A stretch of 64,000 nt of DNA, from assembly GCA_025935925.1 (NCBI GenBank), contig JAICUI010000008.1:1-64000 (forward strand), in the 5' to 3' direction. Shown here piece after piece: positions 47,100 to 57,737 of the stretch; the first letter of the stretch is position 1, and every line of letters starts with the position of its first letter. Source of the DNA: Chloroflexota bacterium. Its GTDB lineage: Bacteria; Chloroflexota; Limnocylindria; Limnocylindrales; CSP1-4. A model generated the notes under the pieces. The model searched no databases. It saw only the letters and a program-made list of their open reading frames with translations, and was not told the origin of the DNA. Made by a program: the position numbers and the translations under genes.

Positions 47100-48593
47100 A
47101 TGGCGGACCGGTCGGCGGTCGCGCCGCGGCCGCAGCTGCTGACCTACCCGGACTCCCTCGGCGGCGATCTCGGCAGCCTCGCGGATCTCCTGGACGGACC
47201 GTTCCACGGCCTGTTCCGCGGCGTCCACATCCTGCCGCCGTTCCCGTCGTCCGGCGACCGCGGCTTCGCGCCGGTGACCTACGCGGAGATCGACCCGCGC
47301 TTCGGAACCTGGGACGACGTCCGGCGCATCAGCCGCCGCCACGCCGTGATGCTCGACCTGATGATCAATCACATCTCGAGGCAGAGCCCGGAGTTCCGGG
47401 ACTTCCTGCGCCATGGACGCCGGTCGGCCCACGCGGACCTGTTCATCACGCTCGACAAGATCTGGCCCGCGGGGATCCCGGACCCCGCCGACGTCGCGCG
47501 GATCTTCCTGCGCAAGCCGCACGCTCCGTTCTCCACGGTGACGGTCGGCGACGACGGCGCGCGGGAGCGGATCTGGACGACGTTCGGCACCGCCGACTGG
47601 TCGGAGCAGATCGACCTCGACGTCACGGCGCCCGCGACGAAGACGCTGATCACCGACTGGCTGGGGTCGTTCGCGGCGCGCGGCGTGAGCATCGTGCGGC
47701 TGGACGCGATCGGCTACGTGATCAAGCAACCCGGCACGAGCTGCTTCATGGTCGAGCCGGCGATCTACGAGTTCCTGTCGTGGGTCACGGACGTCGCGGC
47801 GTCGTTCGGCCTGGTCGTGCTGCCCGAGGTCCACGACACGTACCCGACGCACGAACGTCTCTCGGCGCACGGCTTCTGGACCTACGACTTCGTGCTCCCG
47901 GGTCTCGTGCTGCAGACGCTCTCGGGCGGCAAGGCCGCGCGACTCGCGGATCACCTCGCGCGCTCGCCGGCCCGCCAGTTCACGACCCTCGACTGCCACG
48001 ACGGGATCCCCGTCCGCCCCGACCTCGACGGCATCCTCGAGTCCGAGGAGATGCTCGAGCTCGCGGGCCGCGTCCGCGAGCGGGGCGGCAACGTCAACCG
48101 CATCCTGTCCGATGCGCACGCAGGCGGCGTCGACGTGCACCAGCTCAACACCACGTACTACGCGGCGCTCGGCTGCCACGACGAGCGATACGTGGCTGCG
48201 CGGGCGATCCAGCTGTTCGCCCGCGGCGTGCCGCAGATCTACTACGTCGGGCTGCTCGCCGGCGACAACGACGACGCGGCCGTCGCGCGAACGGGCGAGG
48301 GCCGGGCGATCAACCGCCACGACTATTCCGCGGACGAGATCCAGGCGGCGCTCGCGCGGCCCGTGGTCCGGCGCGTCCTGGAGCTCGTCGCGCTCCGCAA
48401 CTCGCATCCGGCATTCGATGGCGACCTGCGCGTGGCGACCGTCGACGACGCGGCGATCACGATGACGTGGACGACACCCGGCGAGGAGATTGCGCTCACG
48501 GTCGACTTCGGAGCGGGACGCGCGCTCGTCGACGTCGCCGGCACGAGCCGGCTCATCGCTTCATGGGAGCCGGCCGCGGCCGAGGCCGGCTGA
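47100..48593 (+). CDS. GH13 subfamily 18-like glycoside phosphorylase (sucrose phosphorylase-like)
   Basis: LLTYPDSLGGDLGSLADLLDGPFHGLFRGVHILPPFPSSGDRGFAPVTYAEIDPRFGTWDDV; VRLDAIGYVIKQPGTSCFM; VHQLNTTYYAALGCHDERYVAARAIQLFARGVPQIYYVGLLAGDNDDAAVARTGEGRAINRH. Confidence 0.9.
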   Translation: MADRSAVAPRPQLLTYPDSLGGDLGSLADLLDGPFHGLFRGVHILPPFPSSGDRGFAPVTYAEIDPRFGTWDDVRRISRRHAVMLDLMINHISRQSPEFRDFLRHGRRSAHADLFITLDKIWPAGIPDPADVARIFLRKPHAPFSTVTVGDDGARERIWTTFGTADWSEQIDLDVTAPATKTLITDWLGSFAARGVSIVRLDAIGYVIKQPGTSCFMVEPAIYEFLSWVTDVAASFGLVVLPEVHDTYPTHERLSAHGFWTYDFVLPGLVLQTLSGGKAARLADHLARSPARQFTTLDCHDGIPVRPDLDGILESEEMLELAGRVRERGGNVNRILSDAHAGGVDVHQLNTTYYAALGCHDERYVAARAIQLFARGVPQIYYVGLLAGDNDDAAVARTGEGRAINRHDYSADEIQAALARPVVRRVLELVALRNSHPAFDGDLRVATVDDAAITMTWTTPGEEIALTVDFGAGRALVDVAGTSRLIASWEPAAAEAG

Positions 48594-48710
48594 CCGCCGG
48601 CGGCATCCGGGCCGCCCGGACGCGAGTGAGCCGCGGATCCGACGGCGCGCGCCGGATCGTCATCTCGCCCGGACGACGCGCGTCCGATGGGCGGCTGCCA
48701 GACTCGCCCC

Positions 48711-50864
48711 GTGGATGACCTGATCCGCCTGTACCGCACGCAGCTCCGCGTGCTCCGCGAGTGGCGAGGCGGGCCGACGGCGCTCGTGAAGCGCGGCCTG
48801 ATCGTCCTGCTCGTCTCCGTCGTCGCGTTCCTGATCACGGAGTGGGTCGACCCGTTCATCGTGATGCTCCATCCGGTCGGCGCGGTCGAGATCGTCGTCC
48901 TGATGGCGCTCCTCAACGCCGTCGTCCGTCCCGTGCTGCTCGCGTTCGTCGCCCCACGCTCGCTCATCGCCATGGGGATCGCCGTGCTGCTGGCCCAGGT
49001 CGCGGTGTTCTTCGTCGCGGCGAGGCTCGCGCCCAACGTCTACGTCGACACGTTCTTCCACGCGGCCATCGGCTCGTTCATCTACGCGATCGCGAACGTC
49101 GTGCTGACGTCGGTCGTCGGGGTCGACACCTCCGACTCGTTCTACGGGCTGCTCGTCCAGCGGCTGCTCCTCGAGCGCGGCGTCGAGCGCACCGACCGCC
49201 CCGGGCTCGTCGTGATCCAGATCGACGGCCTCGCCTACCCGATCCTCGCGGCCCGGATCCGGGCCGGCTCCGTGAACACGATGGCGCGCTGGCTCCGCGA
49301 CGGCAGCCACGAGCTGTCGCGCTGGGAGGCGCTGCTGCCGTCGATGACCTCGGCGAGCCAGGCCGGGATCCTGCACGGCAACAACGACGGGATCCCGGCC
49401 TTCCGCTGGTACGAGCGGGACCGGCAGCACCTCATGGTGTCCAGCAACCCGCAGGACGCCGCCGAGATCGTGCGCCGCGTGTCCAACGGCGAGGGCCTGC
49501 TGTCGAACGATGGGGTCTCGATCTGCAACCTCGTGACCGGCGATGCCACGCGGTCCTACCTCACGACGGCCGCCCTCGCCGAGGGCTCCAAGGGCATCGG
49601 CGAGAGCAAGGCGTTCCTCGGCTTCTTCTTCAGCCCGACCGGGTATCTCCGGTCGCTCACCCTGTTCATCGGGGAGTTCCTGAAGGAGCAGTACCAGGCG
49701 CGCCGGACCCGTCGCTCCGGGGTGGTCCCCCAGATGAATCGCGGGCTCAAGTACGCCGGCATGCGGGCCGCGAGCAACGTGCTCCTGCGCGACGTCAACG
49801 TCTCGCTCGTGATCGAGGAGATGTACCGCGGCGCGAACGTGATCTACGCCGACTTCACCGACTACGACGAGCTCGCGCACCACTGTGGACCGGAACGCGT
49901 CGAGTCATTCGACGCCCTCGACGGGATCGACCGCGCGCTCGCGGTGCTGGAGAAGGCGGCCGCCAACACCCCGCGTCCGTACCGGTTCGTCGTCCTGTCC
50001 GACCACGGCCAGAGCCTCGGCGCGACGTTCAAGCAGCGCTACGGGCAGACGCTCGGCGACGTCGTCCGCGACCTCATGGGCGGCCGCGCGAGCGTCGTCG
50101 AGACGGAGTCGCGCGCCGAGGACGGCGCCTTCGTGAACAGCTTCCTGACCGAGTTCCGGCAGGCCCGCGGCATCGTCCCGGGCCTCGCTCGCGCGGCGCT
50201 CGCGAGCCGGACGACCGACGACGGCCACGTCCAGGTGGGGGACGGCGACCTCCCGCCGCCGGCCGGCGCCTCGACGATCGCGGTCGTCGGCTCGGGGAAC
50301 CTCGGCCTGATCTGGCTGACGGGCCACGATCACCGGCTGGTCTTCCGCGAGATCGAGGCCATCCACCCCGGCCTGGTCGAGCGGCTCGCGCAGCATCCCG
50401 GCGTCTCGATGCTGCTCGTCGACACCCGCGACGACGGCGGGCTCGTGCTCGGCCACGACGGTGCGCTGTACCTGCGCGACGGCCGCGTCGAAGGCACCGA
50501 CCCGACGGCGCGCTTCGGCCCGCACACGGCCCAGAGCCTCCGGCGGATCCACGAGATGCCCCACGCACCGGACATGCTCGTCATCAGCGAATACAACCCG
50601 GTGCTCGGCGAGGTCGCGGCGTTCGAGGAGCTGATCGGGTCGCACGGCGGCCTCGGCGGTCCACAGACCGAGCCGTTCATCCTGCACCCCGTCGACTGGA
50701 AGCTGGACGAGGACGTGCCGCTCGGCGCGCCGGCGATCTACCGCAACCTCCGGCGATGGCTGGCGGACATCGGCATCGAGCTCGGTCCGCGGCGTGACGG
50801 CGCCACGCGGCCGGTCGAGCCGCCACGGGCGCTGGAACCGGTGCCGACTCCGGTCCGCGGCTGA
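48711..50864 (+). CDS. phage-holin-4-like membrane domain fused to type I phosphodiesterase/alkaline-phosphatase-fold domain
   Basis: N-terminal 4 TM (VEIVVLMALLNAVVRPVLLAFV...), C-terminal LVVIQIDGLAYPILAARIRAGSVNTMARWL...LLPSMTSASQAGILHGNN...VLSDHGQSLG. Confidence 0.88.
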   Translation: MDDLIRLYRTQLRVLREWRGGPTALVKRGLIVLLVSVVAFLITEWVDPFIVMLHPVGAVEIVVLMALLNAVVRPVLLAFVAPRSLIAMGIAVLLAQVAVFFVAARLAPNVYVDTFFHAAIGSFIYAIANVVLTSVVGVDTSDSFYGLLVQRLLLERGVERTDRPGLVVIQIDGLAYPILAARIRAGSVNTMARWLRDGSHELSRWEALLPSMTSASQAGILHGNNDGIPAFRWYERDRQHLMVSSNPQDAAEIVRRVSNGEGLLSNDGVSICNLVTGDATRSYLTTAALAEGSKGIGESKAFLGFFFSPTGYLRSLTLFIGEFLKEQYQARRTRRSGVVPQMNRGLKYAGMRAASNVLLRDVNVSLVIEEMYRGANVIYADFTDYDELAHHCGPERVESFDALDGIDRALAVLEKAAANTPRPYRFVVLSDHGQSLGATFKQRYGQTLGDVVRDLMGGRASVVETESRAEDGAFVNSFLTEFRQARGIVPGLARAALASRTTDDGHVQVGDGDLPPPAGASTIAVVGSGNLGLIWLTGHDHRLVFREIEAIHPGLVERLAQHPGVSMLLVDTRDDGGLVLGHDGALYLRDGRVEGTDPTARFGPHTAQSLRRIHEMPHAPDMLVISEYNPVLGEVAAFEELIGSHGGLGGPQTEPFILHPVDWKLDEDVPLGAPAIYRNLRRWLADIGIELGPRRDGATRPVEPPRALEPVPTPVRG

Positions 50865-51015
50865 CGAGGTCGCCCGCCGCTGCGTGGATACGGCTTGCTG
50901 CCGTGCACGTTCGTGACCGCAAGGCGCGTGCAACGTTCGAGCGACCGAACGCAACGGCGGCCACCCGCAGACGGACCAACAGTCGAGGGACATCCCCAAC
51001 ACACGGAGGCCTTCG

Positions 51016-51408
51016 ATGCGCCGGTCCACCATCGCGCCCGTCGTCGCCGCCGTCGCCCTCGCATGCGCGGCTGGAACCGCGCTCGGCGACGTCGGCTCCC
51101 CAAACGTCACCACCGGCACCGCGGACTGCGGCAGCGCCGGCATGTTCACGTTCACCGTCGGCGGTAGCCAGGGGAACGGCGAAGCCACGACCTGGAACCC
51201 GGCGTTCGTGAGCGCCACGACGGGGCAGCGCTACCTCTTCATCCCGTCCGAGCTCAACCTGACGTTCACGACGCCGCAGGGCTCGTTCTCCAGCGACGAG
51301 GTCAAGGGCCACGCTCCGGGCGGGGTCACGTGCACCATCGCCAGCACGCCCGATCCGAACTTCAGCCTGTCCGGCACCGTGACCGGGATGCTGATCCCGC
51401 GCGGCTAG
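51016..51408 (+). CDS. secreted hypothetical protein
   Basis: Signal peptide MRRSTIAPVVAAVALACAAGTALG; 130 aa; upstream GGAGG. Confidence 0.65.
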   Translation: MRRSTIAPVVAAVALACAAGTALGDVGSPNVTTGTADCGSAGMFTFTVGGSQGNGEATTWNPAFVSATTGQRYLFIPSELNLTFTTPQGSFSSDEVKGHAPGGVTCTIASTPDPNFSLSGTVTGMLIPRG

Positions 51409-51414
51409 GACCCT

Positions 51415-52434
51415 TCAGAGCTCGAGCGTCAGCCCCACGCCACGGGCCTCCGCGGCGCGGAGCACGAGCATCGCAGCCGCGGCGTCCTGCGCCGCGACGC
51501 CGACCGACTTGTAGAGCGTGATCTCGCCGGCATCGGTCCGACCGCGGGCCATGCCGGCGACCAGCTCGCCGATCTCGGCGCGGGCGTGATCGCGCCCGAT
51601 CAACCCGCGATCGACGGCGCGCGTGAGCTCGATCGCGCCCGTCGGCGGTGGGGCGAAGGCCGCAGAACGCGACTCCACGACGAGCGCCGCGTCGCGGATC
51701 GTCTCCCCGTCCACCTCGCCGTCGCCGGTCGAGTTGAAGCCCACGGACGTGACGTGCGTGCCGGGACGGATCCACGCCCGCCGGACCACGGGGTCCGCGG
51801 CATGCGTGGCGGCGCTCACGACGTCCGCCTCGCGGATCGCGGACTCGACCGACGGCGCAACCTCGACGGACACCCGGCGTCCGACGGGCAGGCCGGCCGG
51901 GCCCGTTCCCTCCAGGTCGCGTCGCACGGCGTCCGCGAGCGACTCGACGGCGTCGACGCGGCGCCCGGCGAGCAGCAACCGGCCGGCGCGCGCGTCGCGT
52001 GCGAGCGCCCGCGCATGCGCACGCGCTTGGGCGCCCGTCCCGATCACGGCGAACGTCCGGGCGTCGTCGCGCGCCAGCAACCGAACCGACAGCGCGGATC
52101 CCGCCGCGGTCCGCGCCTCGGTGATCACGCGGCCGTCCATGACCGCCGCCGGCGTCCCCGTCGCGGGGTCGAACGCGCAGATCAGCGCCTGGTGGGTCGG
52201 CCGGTCGCGGTTCTGCGGAAACAGGCTGACGAGCTTCGTCGTCAGCGCCCCCGCGGACGGCAGGAACGCCGGCATCGCGGCGAGCAGCGCGTCCCGCTCC
52301 GGGACGAGCGCCGCGATCCGCGGTGGCACGGACGCCCGGCCGGCGGACAGGTCGGCCATCGCGGCCGCGACCGCGTCGACCAGCGCATCGAGGTCGAGCA
52401 GCGCCTCGACGTCCGTGGCAGAAAGGAATCGCAT
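51415..52434 (-). CDS. ornithine cyclodeaminase/mu-crystallin family protein
   Basis: MRFLSATDVEALLDLDALVDAVAAAM...LTTKLVSLFPQNRDRPTHQALICAFDPATGTPAAVMDGRVITEARTAAGSALSVRLLARDDARTFAVIGTGAQARAHARAL. Confidence 0.93.
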   Translation of the reverse strand: MRFLSATDVEALLDLDALVDAVAAAMADLSAGRASVPPRIAALVPERDALLAAMPAFLPSAGALTTKLVSLFPQNRDRPTHQALICAFDPATGTPAAVMDGRVITEARTAAGSALSVRLLARDDARTFAVIGTGAQARAHARALARDARAGRLLLAGRRVDAVESLADAVRRDLEGTGPAGLPVGRRVSVEVAPSVESAIREADVVSAATHAADPVVRRAWIRPGTHVTSVGFNSTGDGEVDGETIRDAALVVESRSAAFAPPPTGAIELTRAVDRGLIGRDHARAEIGELVAGMARGRTDAGEITLYKSVGVAAQDAAAAMLVLRAAEARGVGLTLEL

Positions 52435-52492
52435 GCCTACCTCCGGGGAGATCATGACGGCCTGCGCCCGCCGCCGCCGTAGGATCGATGGC

Positions 52493-53086
52493 ATGGCGAC
52501 CGAATCACGGCCCGAGGTCGTCGCGGCGACGCTCGACCGGTGGGACGACGTCCGCCGGTGCCTCGACGGCGATGGCGAGCTGGGCTGCTGGTGCCAACCC
52601 TGGCGCGGTGACGGGGCGAAGGGCGAGTCGCGCCCGGACGCGCTCCGGCGGCAGCTGGCGGAAGCGACGCCGCCGCCCGGGTTCCTCGCCTACGTCGACG
52701 GCGAGCCCGCCGGCTGGGTCGGCGTGACCGCGCGGTCGATCGCGCCGCGGCTGCGCAACTCGCGGACGATCCCGGCGATCGACGACCGCGACGTGTGGGC
52801 CATCGGCTGCTTCCGGATCCGCACCGGGTTCCGGCGGCGCGGCGTGGCGAGCGCGCTGCTCCACGGTGTGGTGGCCGCGGCGCGCGAGGCCGGGGCGCCG
52901 GGGGTCGAGGCGTATCCGGTCGATCCCGCCGGCAAGCGCATCGACGTCGCGTTCGACTACGTCGGGATCGCGTCGATGTTCGACCGCGCCGGGTTCCGGC
53001 GGGTCACGGAGACCGACGGCCACTCGGCGGGCCTGCCGCGGATCCTCGTGCGGCTCGACCTGCGGCCGAGCGCGACCGGGGACTAG
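52493..53086 (+). CDS. GNAT N-acetyltransferase
   Basis: GCWCQPWRG...AIGCFRIRTGFRRRGVASALLHGVVAAAREAGAPGVEAYPVD. Confidence 0.88.
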   Translation: MATESRPEVVAATLDRWDDVRRCLDGDGELGCWCQPWRGDGAKGESRPDALRRQLAEATPPPGFLAYVDGEPAGWVGVTARSIAPRLRNSRTIPAIDDRDVWAIGCFRIRTGFRRRGVASALLHGVVAAAREAGAPGVEAYPVDPAGKRIDVAFDYVGIASMFDRAGFRRVTETDGHSAGLPRILVRLDLRPSATGD

Positions 53087-53187
53087 CGCCCGCGAACTGC
53101 GCGATCGCGGGCACCAACCGACACAGGAGGACCGCTGGCGTCTGGGGACGCGGCAGCGGTCCAGGGTGGGCGGTGGAGCGACCCGTG

Positions 53188-53676
53188 CTACGGGCGGCCG
53201 GCTCCGTCGGGCGGACCCGGGTTGGCAGGCTTGCCGGGGTCTGCCGGCTTGCCTGCGCCGGCGGGCTTGCCGACGCCGTCCGGCTTGCCGACGTCGCTGG
53301 GCTTGCCCGCCGTGGCCGGCTTTCCAGCCGTCGCAGGCCGGTGGGCGGCGACTGCCGCGGCGCCCTGCTGCTTCGCGACGGCCGACACGTCGGCGCCGTG
53401 GTTCGTCTCGGGCGTCGAGTCGTCGGCCTTCGCGACCGTCGAAACAGCCGCGCCGTGGGACGCGGCTTCGGGCATCTCGGGCAGGTCGGCGGGAGCATTC
53501 ACGACGGGGGCCGAGTCGTGGCCCTGCGCCGACACCACCGGCACGGACTTGCCGGCGTGCTGCGCCGCGATGGTCAAGCCCTTCGTGGCAGCGGCGGGCG
53601 GCGTGGACGCACCGACAACGCCAGCGGACACGACGAGCGCGGCGAGCGCCATGGGAACGGTTTGGAGTCGCTTCAT
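53188..53676 (-). CDS. secreted low-complexity protein with GKPxxx hexapeptide repeats
   Basis: Signal MALAALVVSAGVVGASTPPAAA; C-terminal GKPATAGKPSDVGKPDGVGKPAGAGKPADPGKPANPG. Confidence 0.65.
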   Translation of the reverse strand: MKRLQTVPMALAALVVSAGVVGASTPPAAATKGLTIAAQHAGKSVPVVSAQGHDSAPVVNAPADLPEMPEAASHGAAVSTVAKADDSTPETNHGADVSAVAKQQGAAAVAAHRPATAGKPATAGKPSDVGKPDGVGKPAGAGKPADPGKPANPGPPDGAGRP

Positions 53677-53754
53677 CGACGACCTCGTCTAGGGGAGCGC
53701 GACCCGGCGGCTATGACTGGTAACGACCGAAAATGAGAACCCGTTAGGGGCGGC

Positions 53755-54483
53755 CTAGATCGCCGCAAGGTACCGCAGCAGCGGTGTGCCGATGGCGAAG
53801 GCCTCCGCGAGGGTGTCCGGCAGGCTCGGGCTCAGCGCTTCCTCGTCGGACAGCCGGCGACCGAACGTGACGTTCTTCTTCCGAAGCACGTCCGCTGCCG
53901 GATGGTCGGCAGGGTAGCCGGGCGGGACGCGCTTCAGGGACTCGCCATCGTCGCCGACAGACCCGAATGCCTTGACGAACTCCGGCGCCTCGACGATCGC
54001 CCGGAACTCGGCGGGCTTGGCCACGATCCGGTCCCGGAACCCCTTGAGCCAGGACGGCTCGGGATGCCAGACACCGCCCCCGACGTAGATGTTGCCGGGG
54101 CCGAAGCTGAAGTAGCCGCCCGAGGCATGGACGTTGTCGGAGTGCGATCCGCCAGACGCTTCCGCGCCATCGGGGCCGTCCCCCGCCCAGCGGAAGCTCG
54201 CCGCCGCCGCCGTCTTGTACGGCGACTTGTCCTTCGAGAAGCGCGTGTCGCGGTAGATGCGGAACGGCGATCGCGCCGGATCCGCGTGGAGCGCGATCCC
54301 GCGGCTCCGGAACTGCGCATCGAGCGCGGCGCACAGCTCCTCCATCGGCCGCTTGAGCAGGCGCTCGTAATCGGCCTTGCGCGGCTGGAACCAGTCCCGC
54401 GAGTTGTTCTCGGCGAGCTCCGCGAGGAACTGGATCGCGTCGGGGGAGAACCCGGCAAAGACGGCGGTCGAGCCAGCGACCAT
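53755..54483 (-). CDS. DUF2461 family protein
   Basis: FAGFSPDAIQFLAELAENNSRDWFQPRKADYERLLKRPMEELCAAL...FRIYRDTRFSKDKSPYKTAAAASF. Confidence 0.92.
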   Translation of the reverse strand: MVAGSTAVFAGFSPDAIQFLAELAENNSRDWFQPRKADYERLLKRPMEELCAALDAQFRSRGIALHADPARSPFRIYRDTRFSKDKSPYKTAAAASFRWAGDGPDGAEASGGSHSDNVHASGGYFSFGPGNIYVGGGVWHPEPSWLKGFRDRIVAKPAEFRAIVEAPEFVKAFGSVGDDGESLKRVPPGYPADHPAADVLRKKNVTFGRRLSDEEALSPSLPDTLAEAFAIGTPLLRYLAAI

Positions 54484-54501
54484 CGCGAGCCTCCTGTGTG
54501 A

Positions 54502-54879
54502 CTACCCGACGAATGCGGTCATGCGGATCGAGACGAGGACGCCCGGGATCTGGGCGCCGAGCTTCGCGACGGAGCGGGCGGGCGGGTCGGCCGGGAACCA
54601 GGTCGCGTACTCGGCGTTCATGCCCGAGAAGTCCGCGGGGTCCGCCAGGAGGATGCCCACCTCCACCACGTCGTCGAGGGTCGCGTCTGCCGCTTCGAGG
54701 ATCGCCCGGCAGTTCGAGAGCGCCTGCCGCGTCTGGTCCTCGATCGTCGCGCCGGCGAGCATTCCGGTCGTGACCGCGATCCCGACCGTCCCCGAGACGA
54801 AGACGTGACTGCCCGCCTTGACCGCCTGGCTGTACAGCGGCGAGCTCGGAGCGTTGGGCGTGCTGACGGTCTTCCGCAT
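54502..54879 (-). CDS. RidA family protein (YjgF/YER057c/UK114)
   Basis: VSTPNAPSSPLYSQAVKAGSHVFVSGTVGI...TIEDQTRQALSNCRAILEAADATLDDVVEVGILL. Confidence 0.93.
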   Translation of the reverse strand: MRKTVSTPNAPSSPLYSQAVKAGSHVFVSGTVGIAVTTGMLAGATIEDQTRQALSNCRAILEAADATLDDVVEVGILLADPADFSGMNAEYATWFPADPPARSVAKLGAQIPGVLVSIRMTAFVG

Positions 54880-54902
54880 CGCCTCAGTGTGCACCCTCGC
54901 GT

Positions 54903-55850
54903 TCAGCCCGGGACGTCGGCCTCCGCCGGGCGGACGCGCCGTGAGCGCGGGGCGCGGACCCGGCCCTGCGAGATCGCCACGCCCAACAGCACGATCGCGC
55001 CGCCGACCGGCTGGTACCACGCGAGCGGCTCACCCAGGACCAGCGCCCCCGCGAGCACCGAGAACAGCGGCGTCAGGTAGCCCACGGAGCTCGCGGTCGT
55101 GGCGCCGGCCTCGATGAGGATCCTCGTGTTCAGGAGGTACGCGACCCCCGAGCCCAGCGCGCCGAGCGCCAGCATGCCGAGGACGGTCGACGACGCGATC
55201 GGCGTGGTCACGGTGCCGTTGCCGGCGAGGGCCGTCCCGGCGACGACGGGCAGCAGGAACAGCGCGCCAAGGAGAACCTGGCCGGTGGCGATCGCGATCG
55301 GCGGCTCACCCGTGGGCGCCAGGTACCGCCGGGTGTATGGGAACGCGACGCCGTAGCAGGTGATCGCCCCGAGGCACGCCAGGGCGCCGTGCGCCTCCCC
55401 AGCTCCGAGCCCGTTCCAGACGCCCAGGACGACGAGCACGGCGACGAACCCGACACCGAGCCCGACGACGCGTTCCGGACCCGGTCGCTGCTCTGGAAAG
55501 GCGGCGAGGACCACGGCCAGCACCATCAGCGGCGTGAACGAGTTGATGATCCCGGCGAGGTTCGACGAGACCTGCGTCTCGCCCCACGCGAACAGCGTGA
55601 ACGGGATGCTGCAGAACAGCAGGCCGACCACCGCGAGGTGGCGCCACGTCGACCGGCGTCTTGGCAGCGGCGTGCCGGTCGCACGAGCGATCAGCAGCAG
55701 GACGGCCGCGCCGATGACCAGCCGGCCGAACGCGACCTGGACCGGCGTGAACGACGCGAGCCCGAGCTTGATGAACAGGAAGGAGCAGCCCCAGATCGCG
55801 CCGAGGGCGACGAACGAGAGCTGCCACGGCGTCGAACGGAGGGCCTGCAT
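54903..55850 (-). CDS. EamA/DMT-superfamily transporter
   Basis: WQLSFVALGAIWGCSFLFIKLGLASFTPVQVAFGRLVIGAAVLLL; second EamA repeat with LTPLFSVLAGALVLGEPL. Confidence 0.92.
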   Translation of the reverse strand: MQALRSTPWQLSFVALGAIWGCSFLFIKLGLASFTPVQVAFGRLVIGAAVLLLIARATGTPLPRRRSTWRHLAVVGLLFCSIPFTLFAWGETQVSSNLAGIINSFTPLMVLAVVLAAFPEQRPGPERVVGLGVGFVAVLVVLGVWNGLGAGEAHGALACLGAITCYGVAFPYTRRYLAPTGEPPIAIATGQVLLGALFLLPVVAGTALAGNGTVTTPIASSTVLGMLALGALGSGVAYLLNTRILIEAGATTASSVGYLTPLFSVLAGALVLGEPLAWYQPVGGAIVLLGVAISQGRVRAPRSRRVRPAEADVPG

Positions 55851-55916
55851 GGCACCGGAACCCTGGTCGGTCCGATTCGGTTGCAGGCCCCCCGGCGGCG
55901 GCGAGAGGCGCGGCGA

Positions 55917-56678
55917 TCAGGCCGTCCGGCGGTTGAACGCCCGCGAGGCGACGAAGATCGACAGCAGGGCGAACGCCCCGGTCGTGAGGAGACCGGTGAT
56001 CACGTCGGGCGACGAGAACTGGGCGTTGAACAGCGCGCGGATCGCGAGCGTGGCGTGGTACAGCGGGTTGAAGCTCGCGATCGTCCGCAGCCAGTCCGGC
56101 GCGAACGACATCGGCAGCATCACGCCCGAGAGCAGGAGCAGCGGCAGGGCGATCGCCTGGGTCAGCGGCGCCAGCGCGTCCTCGCTCCCGATGACCAGCG
56201 CCATCGCGTACGACACAGGCCCGAGCATCAGGCCGATCAGCGCCAGCAGCCCGAACGCGACGACGAAGCCGAGCGGGTTGATCGTGAGCCCGAACGGGAT
56301 CGCGAGCGCAACGAGAATGCAGCCCTGGAGCAGGAAGACGACGACGTCGCGGAGGCTCCGACCGAGGACCGTCGCGGTGCGGCTCATCGGCGTGACCCGC
56401 ATCCGCTCGACGACGCCGTGGCGCATCTCGTCGATGAACCCGAAGCCGACGAACGTCGAGCCGAACAGGGCCGTCATGACCAGGAGCCCGGGGACGAAGA
56501 CGTTGAACGCGCCGCCCGGCGGGAAGCCCGGCATGCCCGAGAAGCTGTTGAGGAGCGGGCCGAAGAGGAGCAGGTAGACGAACGGCTGGACGACGCCGGC
56601 GATGAGCCAGGCGGGCTGCCGGAAGGTGAGGCCCAGCGATCGCTTGAACATGAGCCAGGTGTCGGAGAAGAGGCGCAT
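55917..56678 (-). CDS. ABC-2 type transporter permease (DrrB-like)
   Basis: DTWLMFKRSLGLTFRQPAWLIAGVVQPFVYLLLFGPLL...GFIDEMRHGVVERMRVTPMSRTATVLGRSLRDVV. Confidence 0.92.
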   Translation of the reverse strand: MRLFSDTWLMFKRSLGLTFRQPAWLIAGVVQPFVYLLLFGPLLNSFSGMPGFPPGGAFNVFVPGLLVMTALFGSTFVGFGFIDEMRHGVVERMRVTPMSRTATVLGRSLRDVVVFLLQGCILVALAIPFGLTINPLGFVVAFGLLALIGLMLGPVSYAMALVIGSEDALAPLTQAIALPLLLLSGVMLPMSFAPDWLRTIASFNPLYHATLAIRALFNAQFSSPDVITGLLTTGAFALLSIFVASRAFNRRTA

Positions 56679-56728
56679 CTGGAGGGTCCTTTCGGGATCG
56701 AGTCGAAGGTCGGTCGGAGCGAACGCGG

Positions 56729-57682
<954 letters not shown>

Positions 57683-57737
57683 GGCGTTGGGCTCCTTCGT
57701 GCCGCTCGGTTGTCGATGGCCTCCGGCGGCGCTACGC

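Noticed and set aside
48711-50864. Prophage marker (holin)
   Set aside because: Holin-like segment is part of a large fusion enzyme; no other phage genes nearby
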